Source: an uncultured Clostridia bacterium (GTDB lineage: Bacteria > Bacillota > Clostridia > Oscillospirales > Acutalibacteraceae). Taken from it: DNA of 6,725 bases. Below the pieces are notes generated by a model that saw nothing but the letters and a program-made list of their open reading frames with translations, had not been told where the DNA came from and did not search any database. The position numbers and the translations under genes are program-made. Location: positions 1 to 6,725 of the forward strand of contig CAMJHU010000110.1 in assembly GCA_946405565.1 (NCBI GenBank), given 5' to 3'. Positions 1 through 6,133 of the stretch are shown piece by piece. Within the stretch, counting starts at the first letter, position 1; the number at the start of each line of letters is the position of its first letter.

Positions 1-441
1 CCCCACGACGTTGCGGAGCGTCACGATGTCGGTGAGGGTCTGGGTGGGATGCAGATGACCGCCGTCCCCTGCGTTGATGACCGGCACATGGGAATAGAGC
101 GACGCCGCCATCGCGGCGCCCTCGAGGGGATGACGGATGGTGAGAATATCGGTATAACCGCTCAGCACGGTCACGGTGTCTTTCAGACTTTCACCCTTGG
201 CGACCGACGTGCCGCCGGGGTTGTCGAAGCCGATAATCTTGCCGCCCACACGCAGCATGGCGGACTGAAAGGACATCTGGGTGCGGGTGGACGGTTCATA
301 AAAGAGCGTTGCCATGAGCTTGTCACGGCAGGCGCTGGCGTAATGTTCGGGGTGTTTGCTGATGCGGCACGCCATATCTACGATCTCGTCCAGTTCTTCC
401 AGAGAGAGCTGGTTCAGATCAATCAGATTTCTCACGGACAT
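1..441 (-). CDS. pyrB: Aspartate carbamoyltransferase catalytic chain, N-terminal part (cut by window edge)
   Basis: This cytoplasmic enzyme condenses carbamoyl phosphate with L-aspartate, the committed step of de novo pyrimidine synthesis. The minus strand reads open from the ATG at 441 to the window edge, giving 147 codons, about half of the usual ~310 residues, covering the carbamoyl-phosphate-binding domain. Visible motifs are FYEPSTRT (residues 47-54, phosphate-binding loop), SVAKGESLKDT (79-89, with the catalytic-type Lys82), IRHP (102-105) and GDGGHLHPTQTLTD (125-138, His131 and Gln134). These match the ATCase family rather than ornithine carbamoyltransferase. Residue 55 is Gln where many homologues have Arg (STRTR). 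GAGAGG at 455-460 is the likely ribosome binding site, with a rather long 13-nt spacing. An extended -10 promoter lies upstream at 481-509. The predicted leader of about 33 nt leaves no room for a PyrR attenuator. Identity is near certain; the C-terminal aspartate-binding domain is outside the window. Confidence 0.96.
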   Translation of the reverse strand, partial: MSVRNLIDLNQLSLEELDEIVDMACRISKHPEHYASACRDKLMATLFYEPSTRTQMSFQSAMLRVGGKIIGFDNPGGTSVAKGESLKDTVTVLSGYTDILTIRHPLEGAAMAASLYSHVPVINAGDGGHLHPTQTLTDIVTLRNVVG

Positions 442-480
442 AGTTTTTCAACGACCTCTCGTATGTTTTGATTCTTATCC

Positions 481-509
481 ATTATACCACCGGCTGTGCG
501 CAAAGGCAA
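481..509 (-). promoter_or_regulatory. Predicted sigma-A promoter of pyrB (extended -10)
   Basis: On the minus strand the -10 box is a perfect TATAAT (481-486) preceded by TGG, making an extended -10 (TGnTATAAT). Seventeen bases upstream is TTGCCT (504-509), four of six matches to the -35 consensus. The predicted start is near 474, about 33 nt before the pyrB ATG. This is a motif-based prediction only. Confidence 0.65.
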
Positions 510-548
510 CTGCTTTTTTTGCCGCTTTCTCACATCAGTTAAAAAGGC

Positions 549-577
549 TTGACATTCCTTTGTGAAAAATATATAAT
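549..577 (+). promoter_or_regulatory. Consensus sigma-A promoter of the Ldh2-family dehydrogenase
   Basis: TTGACA (549-554) and TATAAT (572-577) are both perfect consensus hexamers separated by the optimal 17 nt. Transcription should begin near 584, giving a leader of about 67 nt before the ATG at 651. A promoter this close to consensus suggests strong basal activity unless a repressor acts on it; the inverted repeat just downstream is a candidate site. Confidence 0.85.
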
Positions 578-586
578 AATTATGAC

Positions 587-612
587 ATAATAGCTGGCTT
601 TATTGCTATTAT
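587..612 (+). repeat. Inverted repeat at the predicted transcription start (possible operator or leader hairpin)
   Basis: The arms ATAATAGC (587-594) and GCTATTAT (605-612) are perfect 8-bp inverted copies with a 10-nt centre. They lie immediately downstream of the predicted +1 of the dehydrogenase promoter. The position suits a repressor operator with half-sites spaced about 1.5 helical turns, or a small hairpin at the 5' end of the mRNA. The sequence shows the symmetry; the role is inference. Confidence 0.45.
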
Positions 613-638
613 TACAATGTATCATTCAAAAAAAGAAT

Positions 639-643
639 GGAGG
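639..643 (+). promoter_or_regulatory. Ribosome binding site that fixes the dehydrogenase start
   Basis: GGAGG sits 7 nt before the ATG at 651. The reading frame is open further upstream to a TTG at 603, but that start has no Shine-Dalgarno sequence and would place it only about 19 nt after the predicted transcription start. The start at 651 is therefore preferred. Confidence 0.85.
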
Positions 644-650
644 TCTTCGC

Positions 651-1760
651 ATGGAAACCAGACCGTATGTACCGTGGGAACTGATGAGCCGGTTTATGAC
701 CGATGTGCTGAAAGCCTACGGCGTGCCGGAGGAAGACGCCGTGATCTGCACCGACGTCCTGCTGGAATCCGACCGCCGGGGCATTGAAAGCCACGGCTGC
801 AACCGCTTCAAACCCATTTACCTCGACCGCATCAAAAACGGTACGCTGCTGCCGGTCACCCGCACCGAAATCGTCAAGGAAACCCCCACCACCGTGGTCA
901 TGGACGCGCACAACGGCATGGGGATGGTGGCAAGCTATCGCATGATGGAGCTGCTGATTGAAAAAGCGCGTACCTATGGCATGGCGGGCGGGACCGTGTT
1001 CAATTCCACCCACTACGGCATCGCGGGCTATTGGAGCACGATGGCGGAAAAAGCCGGCATGATCGGCATCACCGGCACCAATGCCCGTCCGTCCGTCGCG
1101 CCCACCTTCGGCGTGGAACCCATGATGGGTACCAATCCGCTGACCTTTACCATGCCCACCGACGAGGATTTCCCCTTTAATTTCGACTGCGCCACGTCCA
1201 TCGTCCAGAACGGCAAAATCGAATACTATGCCCGCTCCGACCGTCCCACGCCGCCGGGACTGGTGGTCAACCGGGAGGGCGAAACCATGACCGATTCCGC
1301 CCGGATTCTCAAAGACCTGCGGGCGGGACAATGCTCGCTGCTGCCGCTGGGCGGTATAGGAGAGGAAACCGGCGGTCACAAGGGCTACGGGCTGACCGCG
1401 GTGGTGGAAATTCTCTCGGCAGCGCTGGCAGGCGGTCCCTTCCTGCGGGATTTGAACGGAAAGGACGCCCAAGGAAATCAACAGATGTACCGTCTGGGGC
1501 ATTTCTTCTTTGTCATCAACCCTGAATGCTTCATGGGGCTGGACACCTTCCGCCACACAGCCGGCGAAATCTGCCGCGAGCTGCGCGGTTCGCAAAAGGC
1601 GCCGGGCGCCGAGCGCATCTATACCGCTGGCGAAAAGGAATATCTCGCGTGGCAGGAGCGCAAGGACAAGGGCGTGCCGGTCAGCGACGCGATTCAGAAG
1701 GAATTCGTGGCACTGCGGGACGAGTGCGGACTCGACCTGCGATTCCCGTTTGAAGACTGA
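651..1760 (+). CDS. Ldh2/AllD-family NAD(P)-dependent 2-hydroxyacid dehydrogenase (malate/L-lactate/sulfolactate dehydrogenase-like)
   Basis: This 369-residue cytoplasmic oxidoreductase belongs to the Ldh_2 superfamily (COG2055-type), which interconverts 2-hydroxy and 2-oxo acids with NAD(P) using a fold unlike classical Rossmann dehydrogenases. Visible motifs are SHGCNR (47-52, with the family's catalytic-type His48), NSTHYGIAGY (118-127), TNARPSVAPTFG (143-154), GTNPL (160-164), DCATS..NGK (179-189) and HKGYGL (243-248). The length is slightly above the usual 330-360. Family members act on malate, L-lactate, sulfolactate, ureidoglycolate, 2,3-diketogulonate or cyclic imines, and I cannot choose among these from sequence, so no symbol is given. 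The gene is monocistronic: it has its own consensus promoter upstream and a strong terminator 30 bp after the stop. It is convergent with the sugar transporter operon and visibly more GC-rich than it. Family assignment is firm; substrate is open. Confidence 0.93.
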   Translation: METRPYVPWELMSRFMTDVLKAYGVPEEDAVICTDVLLESDRRGIESHGCNRFKPIYLDRIKNGTLLPVTRTEIVKETPTTVVMDAHNGMGMVASYRMMELLIEKARTYGMAGGTVFNSTHYGIAGYWSTMAEKAGMIGITGTNARPSVAPTFGVEPMMGTNPLTFTMPTDEDFPFNFDCATSIVQNGKIEYYARSDRPTPPGLVVNREGETMTDSARILKDLRAGQCSLLPLGGIGEETGGHKGYGLTAVVEILSAALAGGPFLRDLNGKDAQGNQQMYRLGHFFFVINPECFMGLDTFRHTAGEICRELRGSQKAPGAERIYTAGEKEYLAWQERKDKGVPVSDAIQKEFVALRDECGLDLRFPFED

Positions 1761-1789
1761 GACACATCTTTCAATGAAAACAGGTTCTA

Positions 1790-1837
1790 AAAAATATCCC
1801 ACAGACATCTTCAGAGAAGATGCTGTGGGATATTTTT
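1790..1837. terminator. Bidirectional intrinsic terminator between convergent genes
   Basis: A 15-bp perfect stem (1790-1804 with 1823-1837) continues, past a single bulged A at 1805, into a 7-bp stem (CATCTTC 1806-1812 with GAAGATG 1816-1822) closed by a 3-nt loop. The outer stem ends in an A-run on the left and a T-run on the right, so each strand reads a hairpin followed by Us. It should end the dehydrogenase transcript (stop at 1760) on the plus strand and the mmsB transcript (stop at 1887) on the minus strand. Confidence 0.93.
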
Positions 1838-1886
1838 AATTACATGAAAGGAATCCTATCGCGATTCAGGTCATCAGCCCCCCGGC

Positions 1887-3071
1887 TTACTTGTTGCGGG
1901 TGCGCACGTCGAATGCCACGGCAATGATGAAGATCAGACCCTTGACGATGTACTGATAGGAAATATCCACCATCATCAGGTTCATGCCGTTGGTCAGCGC
2001 CATGATAACAAAGGTACCGATGATCGCGTTGGTGACTTTGCCCACGCCGCCGCTGACAGCCGTGCCGCCGATGTAGGAGGAAGCAATAGCGTCCATCTCA
2101 AAGCTGTTGCCGGCAGTCGGGGTGGCGGAAGAAAGACGGGAAGTATAGAGAATACCCGCCACAGCCGCCAGAACCGACATGGAGCAGAAGGCAAACAGCG
2201 TGACCTGCTTGACATTCACGCCCGAAAGCTCCGCCGCCTGATCGTTGCCGCCGATACCGTAGATATATCTGCCGAGCTTGGTCTTGCTGAGCATAAAGGT
2301 ATAGATGGCAAGAATCACGCCCACGATCACCGCGCTCCAGGGGATGCCTCTGTATGTGGCAAGAATCCAGCAAACCGCCAGAATGACAGCGGAAATCAGA
2401 ATCATGCCCACTACAAAGATCGGGGTGGAAACCACTTCAAATTCATACTTCTGCTTGTTTTTGCGCGCTCTGACCTGCGAAACGATGACCATTGCCACTG
2501 CCAGCACACCAAAAATCATCGTGACCAGATGAATGCCGAGAGAGTTGGGAATGTCGGGGATAAAGCCGTTGCAGAGTGCGAGGAAGCCCTTCGGACTGAC
2601 AACCACGGTGCCGGATTCGGCGAGGGTCAGCGACAGCAGACCTCTGAAAATGAACATACCGGCGAGCGTTACAACGAAGGCAGGCACGCCCAGACGGGTA
2701 ACGGTCAAGCCCTGATACAGACCGATTGCCAGACCGACCGCCAGCACAATCAGAATGGCAAGCCATTCATTCACGCCCTGACGCTGCATCAGAATCGCTG
2801 CCAGCGCTCCGGTGAAACCGGCGACGTAGCCTACCGAAAGATCGATGTGTTTCAGAATGAGGATCAGCGTCATGCCAATGGCAAGCACGCCGACATAAGC
2901 TGCCTGATTAAACAGGTTGGTGATATTGGAGGCTCTGAAAAACTTTCCGCCTGACCAAATCTGAAATACCAGCATAATAATGACCAGCGCAATATACATC
3001 ATGTAGCTCTTGATATTGGTCTTCAAAAGTCCAAAGACCTCGGAGCCTAAAGATTTTTTGTTTGTTTCCAT
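1887..3071 (-). CDS. mmsB: Multiple-monosaccharide ABC importer, permease subunit (MmsB/GguB-like)
   Basis: This 394-residue integral membrane protein forms the sugar channel of the importer, probably as a dimer, and is powered by the MmsA ATPase. It belongs to the ribose/xylose/galactose permease family (RbsC/XylH/MglC). A short cytoplasmic N-terminus is followed by about ten hydrophobic segments, for example near residues 25-41, 52-73 and 103-123. The family signature around the second segment reads HIDLSVG (75-81), where many relatives have GGIDLSVG. A charged stretch rich in Arg and Lys (QVRARKNKQKYEFE) and an extra hydrophobic pair in the middle make it longer than the ~320-residue ribose permeases, as in XylH and GguB. 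The C-terminal region (SGGVGKVTNAIIGTF, then DISYQYIVKGLIFIIAVAFD) is typical. GGGAG lies 8 nt before the ATG. It is the last gene of the operon, 35 nt after mmsA. The name mmsB here means multiple-sugar permease, not a methylmalonate-semialdehyde enzyme. Confidence 0.94.
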   Translation of the reverse strand: METNKKSLGSEVFGLLKTNIKSYMMYIALVIIMLVFQIWSGGKFFRASNITNLFNQAAYVGVLAIGMTLILILKHIDLSVGYVAGFTGALAAILMQRQGVNEWLAILIVLAVGLAIGLYQGLTVTRLGVPAFVVTLAGMFIFRGLLSLTLAESGTVVVSPKGFLALCNGFIPDIPNSLGIHLVTMIFGVLAVAMVIVSQVRARKNKQKYEFEVVSTPIFVVGMILISAVILAVCWILATYRGIPWSAVIVGVILAIYTFMLSKTKLGRYIYGIGGNDQAAELSGVNVKQVTLFAFCSMSVLAAVAGILYTSRLSSATPTAGNSFEMDAIASSYIGGTAVSGGVGKVTNAIIGTFVIMALTNGMNLMMVDISYQYIVKGLIFIIAVAFDVRTRNK

Positions 3072-3086
3072 AGTATTATCTCCCTC

Positions 3087-3127
3087 AATCGCTGTTTAAT
3101 CGCTGTTTAATCGCTGTTTTCGCTGTT
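3087..3127 (-). repeat. 11-bp tandem repeat across the mmsA stop codon and intergenic gap
   Basis: On the plus strand the unit AATCGCTGTTT occurs three times without mismatch (3087-3097, 3098-3108, 3109-3119) and is followed by a partial copy TCGCTGTT (3120-3127). On the coding strand the unit is AAACAGCGATT. It encodes the last residues of MmsA (N-S-D after an earlier N-S-E), supplies the TAA stop and fills most of the 35-nt gap before mmsB. It looks like replication-slippage duplication. The mmsB Shine-Dalgarno (3080-3084) is outside the repeat. Confidence 0.9.
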
Positions 3128-4651
3128 GATGGCCATCTTCATGACCTTTTCTTCTGTGGCTTCGGAAGCGTCAAGCTCACCGGTGATCCGCCCTTCGCTC
3201 ATGACATAGAGACGGTCAGACATACCCAGAACCTCCGGAAGCTCAGAGGAAATCATGATGATACACATGCCTTCCTCCACCATCTTATTCATCAGCGTGT
3301 AGATTTCCAGCTTCGCGCCAACGTCAATACCGCGTGTCGGTTCATCCAATATCAGCACCTTCGGTTCGGTAAACAACCATTTGGCTATCTGCACTTTTTG
3401 CTGATTGCCGCCCGAGAGATTGTTGACCTTCTGGGCAATCGACGGCGCCTTGATATTGATATCTTCCTTGTATTTGTTGGCAATGACAATTTCCTGATTG
3501 GAATCAAGAGAAAGACCTTTGGCGATTGCTTTCAGATTCGCAAGCGTGACGTTGTAGCGAATGTCCTGAATCAGAACCAGACCGTTGCCCTTGCGATCTT
3601 CCGAAACATACGCCAGTCCGCTCTTGATGGCTTCGCGCGGACTTTTGAACATCTTGGACTGACCGTTCATGATGACTTCGCCCGACTTGATCTTGTAGCC
3701 ATAGGGATTGCCGAATACCGTCAGCGCGCATTCCGTGCGTCCGGCGCCCATGAGTCCCTGCAATCCGACAATTTCACCCTTGCGCACGTTGAGATTGACA
3801 TCGTGCAGGATTTCACGACCGGTTTTGGGATCCTCCACAGTAAGACCCTTGATTTCAAACATGACGTCGCCAAAGTCCTTTTTTTCGCGCTTGGGATAGA
3901 CGTCATCGATACTGCGTCCCACCATGTTGCGGATAATATTGGCTTCGGAAATATCATCGGTCTGTGCGTCAAGTGAACAGATGGTCGTGCCGTCGCGCAG
4001 TACCGTGATGGTGTCGGCAATGGCTGTGACTTCACGCAGCTTGTGGGAAATCATGATGCAGGTAATGCCCTGTTCTTTCAGTTCCCGCATGATATTGAGC
4101 AGGTTCTGGCTGTCGTCCTCATTCAGTGACGATGTAGGTTCGTCAAAGATAATCAGCTTGCAGTTTTTGGAAAGTGCCTTGGCGATCTCGACAAGCTGCT
4201 GATTACCTGTATTCAACCGTTTGACAGGTATAGACGGATCGACGTTCAGTCTGACCTTATCCAGCATTTCCTTTGCCTTGACGATGGTCTCGTTCCAGTT
4301 GACCTGACCGGTCGGGGTGGTAATCTCGTGTCCGAAATAGATGTTTTCATAAATGGGAAGCTCCGGAAAAAGCGCCAGTTCCTGATAGATGATAGCGATG
4401 CCCTTGCCCTCGCTGTCCGCAATGCCGTGGAATTTCTGTACCTCCCCTTCATAGACGATGTCGCCCGTATAGGTACCGTATTTCCACACGCCGGAGAGCA
4501 CCTTCATCAATGTCGATTTACCCGCGCCGTTTTCGCCTACCAGACAGTGAATTTCACCCTTGCGCACCTTGAAATTGACGTTGTCCAGCGCCTTTACACC
4601 CGGAAACTCCTTGGTAATATTCCTCATTTCGAGGATGTATTCATTTTCCAT
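3107..4651 (-). CDS. mmsA: Multiple-monosaccharide ABC importer, duplicated ATP-binding subunit (MmsA/GguA-like)
   Basis: This 514-residue cytoplasmic ATPase drives sugar import with MmsB and the binding protein ChvE. It has two fused ABC domains, as usual for the XylG/MglA/GguA family. In the first, the Walker A is GENGAGKST (39-47), the Q-loop Gln is 90, the signature LNTGNQQ (146-152) is degenerate, Walker B is LIIFDEP (166-172) and the switch His is 203. In the second, from about residue 262, the P-loop GLMGAGRTE (299-307) has Arg305 in place of the catalytic Lys, the signature LSGGNQQ (412-418) is canonical, Walker B is VLILDEP (432-438) and the switch His is replaced in MISSELPE. Weak second-site catalytic motifs are normal for sugar importers of this family. 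AGGAG lies 8 nt before the ATG. It follows chvE after a 139-nt gap holding a hairpin and precedes mmsB by 35 nt. The gene is complete and family membership is clear. Confidence 0.96.
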   Translation of the reverse strand: MENEYILEMRNITKEFPGVKALDNVNFKVRKGEIHCLVGENGAGKSTLMKVLSGVWKYGTYTGDIVYEGEVQKFHGIADSEGKGIAIIYQELALFPELPIYENIYFGHEITTPTGQVNWNETIVKAKEMLDKVRLNVDPSIPVKRLNTGNQQLVEIAKALSKNCKLIIFDEPTSSLNEDDSQNLLNIMRELKEQGITCIMISHKLREVTAIADTITVLRDGTTICSLDAQTDDISEANIIRNMVGRSIDDVYPKREKKDFGDVMFEIKGLTVEDPKTGREILHDVNLNVRKGEIVGLQGLMGAGRTECALTVFGNPYGYKIKSGEVIMNGQSKMFKSPREAIKSGLAYVSEDRKGNGLVLIQDIRYNVTLANLKAIAKGLSLDSNQEIVIANKYKEDINIKAPSIAQKVNNLSGGNQQKVQIAKWLFTEPKVLILDEPTRGIDVGAKLEIYTLMNKMVEEGMCIIMISSELPEVLGMSDRLYVMSEGRITGELDASEATEEKVMKMAINSENSD

Positions 4652-4682
4652 ATTACCGGCTCCTGTTCTGTCATACAGTAAC

Positions 4683-4731
4683 AGCCGGTTCCAAGGCTGG
4701 CCTTTGAATGGCTGAAGCCTCAGAACCGGCT
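4683..4731 (-). other. Intercistronic stem-loop between chvE and mmsA
   Basis: The arms AGCCGGTTCCAAGGCT (4683-4698) and AGCCTCAGAACCGGCT (4716-4731) pair over 16 bp in the minus-strand transcript, with two G-U wobbles and a 17-nt loop. No run of Us follows on either strand, so it is not a classical terminator. Two smaller stems lie between it and chvE: AGATAA/TTATCT (4756-4770) and GCGAA/TTCGC over the chvE stop (4784-4799). A likely role, by analogy with other sugar-importer operons, is to protect the upstream chvE mRNA or lower read-through, so that binding protein exceeds membrane components. That role is inference. Confidence 0.75.
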
Positions 4732-4790
4732 TGAAACTATGATTTACTTTTTTTCAGATAATCCTTATCTTTACCGGATTGCGGCGAAAA

Positions 4791-5903
4791 TTACTTCGCG
4801 GCGTCAATCTTTGCCTGATCGAAGCTGCCGGCGGAGATGAGCTCTGCGAGCTTATCCTTGTCAACAACTGTCACAGCGCATTCAGCAGAGGGAACGTCCT
4901 TCGCCTGATTGTTGTAGGTGGTGGAGGTGTCGGGCGTATTACCGCCGAGGATAGAGCTGACGAGATCGCAGGTGGTCTTTGCGAGCGTAGCGGTATCCTT
5001 CCAGACGGTCATGCTCTGCTTGCCGTCCTGGATATACTTGAGGGAAGCCATTTCAGCATCCTGACCGGTGATCACATAGCTGGAAACAGCAGAATCAGCG
5101 GAGAAAGCATCAGCGATGGCACGGGCAGTACCGTCGTTGGGAGCGAGGATCGCTACATCACCCTTCGCGCTTGCGTTGGCAGCAACGAGGTTAGCTTCGG
5201 CAAGAGACTTTGCCTTGGAGAAATCCCAGTCGGTGGTGATGGTGCCGAGAATGGTGGAAAGGGTGTCGTGATCCGCATCAGGATCAAGCGCCTTGCCGGC
5301 ATAATCCTTGATAGCGGGGCAGTTCTGGACAACAAACTGACCGTCAGCAACAGCCTTGTTCAGCACGGACCATGCGCCCGCGAAGAAGATGAACGCGTTG
5401 TTGTCAGTAACAGCGCCGGAGTAGATATACAGCGGCACACCGGTCTGATCCTTGTAAGCGTCGATAAGGTACTGACCCTGCGCAACGCCCACGGCAAAGG
5501 AATTGAAGGTAACATAATAGTCAACGGAATCGGTGCCGGTGATCAGACGGTCGTAGCAAACCACGTCCACGCCTGCTGCCTTTGCCTTGTTGACGGCTGC
5601 ACCGGCTGCGGTAGCGTCCTGAGCGCAGATAACGAGAACCTTGATGTCTTTTTCAAGCAGAGCTTCCACGTTGCTCAGCTCGACGTCAGACTTGCCCTGA
5701 GAGAAGAGAACTTCGGAAGTGAAGCCTGCGGAATCCAGCGCATCCTTAAAGGAAGCTTCGTCCTGAAGCCAGCGGGGTTCATCCTTGGTGGGAAGAACGA
5801 TACCAACTTGTACGGCATCGTCTCCGCCGCTGCACGAGGTCAGCGTTACTGCCATAGCAGCGAGCATCGCAACGGAAAGAATAAGTGCCAGAAGTTTTTT
5901 CAT
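4791..5903 (-). CDS. chvE: Sugar-binding lipoprotein of the multiple-monosaccharide ABC importer (ChvE-like)
   Basis: This 370-residue extracellular lipoprotein captures monosaccharides and delivers them to MmsB/MmsA. The N-terminus has two Lys, a hydrophobic core and a lipobox LTSC, with Cys24 as the predicted lipidated residue. The mature part is a periplasmic-binding-protein type 1 fold of the ChvE/XylF group. Landmarks matching Agrobacterium ChvE are PTKDEPRW (38-45), YDRL (117-120), YYVTF (129-133), DNNAF (167-171), TGQDAE (279-284) and WKDT (301-304). The Arg-Trp, Asp-Arg, Asn-Asn and Gln-Asp positions line the sugar pocket in such proteins. Relatives bind galactose, glucose, arabinose, xylose or fucose, and the substrate here is undetermined. 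A perfect TAAGGAGG (5911-5918) lies 7 nt before the ATG and a good promoter is upstream, fitting high expression. It is the first gene of the operon, divergent from tagD. Confidence 0.95.
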   Translation of the reverse strand: MKKLLALILSVAMLAAMAVTLTSCSGGDDAVQVGIVLPTKDEPRWLQDEASFKDALDSAGFTSEVLFSQGKSDVELSNVEALLEKDIKVLVICAQDATAAGAAVNKAKAAGVDVVCYDRLITGTDSVDYYVTFNSFAVGVAQGQYLIDAYKDQTGVPLYIYSGAVTDNNAFIFFAGAWSVLNKAVADGQFVVQNCPAIKDYAGKALDPDADHDTLSTILGTITTDWDFSKAKSLAEANLVAANASAKGDVAILAPNDGTARAIADAFSADSAVSSYVITGQDAEMASLKYIQDGKQSMTVWKDTATLAKTTCDLVSSILGGNTPDTSTTYNNQAKDVPSAECAVTVVDKDKLAELISAGSFDQAKIDAAK

Positions 5904-5924
5904 TATATTGCCTCCTTAAAATTC

Positions 5925-5941
5925 GAGATGATTTCCATCTC
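5925..5941 (-). other. Stem-loop near the predicted 5' end of the chvE mRNA
   Basis: GAGATG (5925-5930) and CATCTC (5936-5941) form a perfect 6-bp stem with a 5-nt loop. With transcription predicted to begin near 5945, the stem starts about 4 nt into the transcript and ends 7 nt before the Shine-Dalgarno sequence, which stays free. Such 5'-terminal stems commonly stabilise mRNA; the assignment here is inference. Confidence 0.5.
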
Positions 5942-5951
5942 TTTTTGTTAA

Positions 5952-5980
5952 ATTTTACTACATTGTCTTCGTATTTTCAA
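5952..5980 (-). promoter_or_regulatory. Predicted sigma-A promoter of the chvE-mmsA-mmsB operon
   Basis: On the minus strand TTGAAA (5975-5980) and TAAAAT (5952-5957), each one mismatch from consensus, are separated by exactly 17 nt. Upstream, 5981-6020 is very A/T-rich with A- and T-runs, resembling an UP element. Predicted start is near 5945, giving a leader of about 42 nt. I found no convincing CcpA (cre) site overlapping it. Confidence 0.75.
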
Positions 5981-6043
5981 TACATTTTATTCACAAATTT
6001 TTAATTATTTTTTACACACTTTTACCAATGTCCATTTTTTTCA

Positions 6044-6073
6044 TTGACAAATCCCGGTGATCCGGATTATAAT
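6044..6073 (+). promoter_or_regulatory. Consensus sigma-A promoter of tagD with a palindrome in the spacer
   Basis: TTGACA (6044-6049) and TATAAT (6068-6073) are perfect consensus hexamers with an 18-nt spacer. The spacer contains the 8-bp palindrome ATCCGGAT (6060-6067) abutting the -10 box, preceded by the related ATCCCGG (6051-6057); TATCCGG recurs in the leader near 6090. Predicted transcription start is near 6080, leaving an ~88-nt leader. The promoter is well supported; use of the palindrome as an operator is a guess. Confidence 0.82.
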
Positions 6074-6133
6074 GAAAAATAGTCATTTTATATCCGGCAA
6101 AAGACGAATCCTGAGCAGAACGGAGCGTTCAGC

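Noticed and set aside
603..650. A 16-residue N-terminal extension of the dehydrogenase from an upstream TTG
   Set aside because: It has no Shine-Dalgarno, lies across the leader inverted repeat and does not resemble the family N-terminus; GGAGG before the ATG at 651 decides the start.
612..1808. A 398-codon minus-strand open frame opposite the dehydrogenase gene
   Set aside because: It is rich in His, Gly, Arg and Val with no recognisable domain and mirrors the codon bias of the real gene, which has all family motifs, a promoter and a ribosome binding site. It also runs into the terminator hairpin.
1846..1857. A 12-bp exact match GAAAGGAATCCT shared with 6643-6654
   Set aside because: About one such chance 12-mer pair is expected in a window this size, and no further similarity extends from it.
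3087..3127. The tandem repeat as a CRISPR-like array
   Set aside because: Units are 11 bp and directly abut with no spacers, so this is a simple tandem duplication.
4683..4731. The chvE-mmsA hairpin as an intrinsic terminator
   Set aside because: Neither strand has a U-tract after the stem, and mmsA has no clear promoter of its own downstream, so transcription must continue through it.
4779..5951. A 390-codon plus-strand open frame opposite chvE
   Set aside because: ChvE on the minus strand has a lipobox, full family motifs, a perfect Shine-Dalgarno and a promoter. The opposite frame has no ribosome binding site or known domain and is a codon-bias shadow.
5965..5985. A possible CcpA cre site over the chvE -35 region (TTGAAA...CG...CA)
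   Set aside because: The central CG is offset by two bases from the cre consensus and the symmetry is lost.
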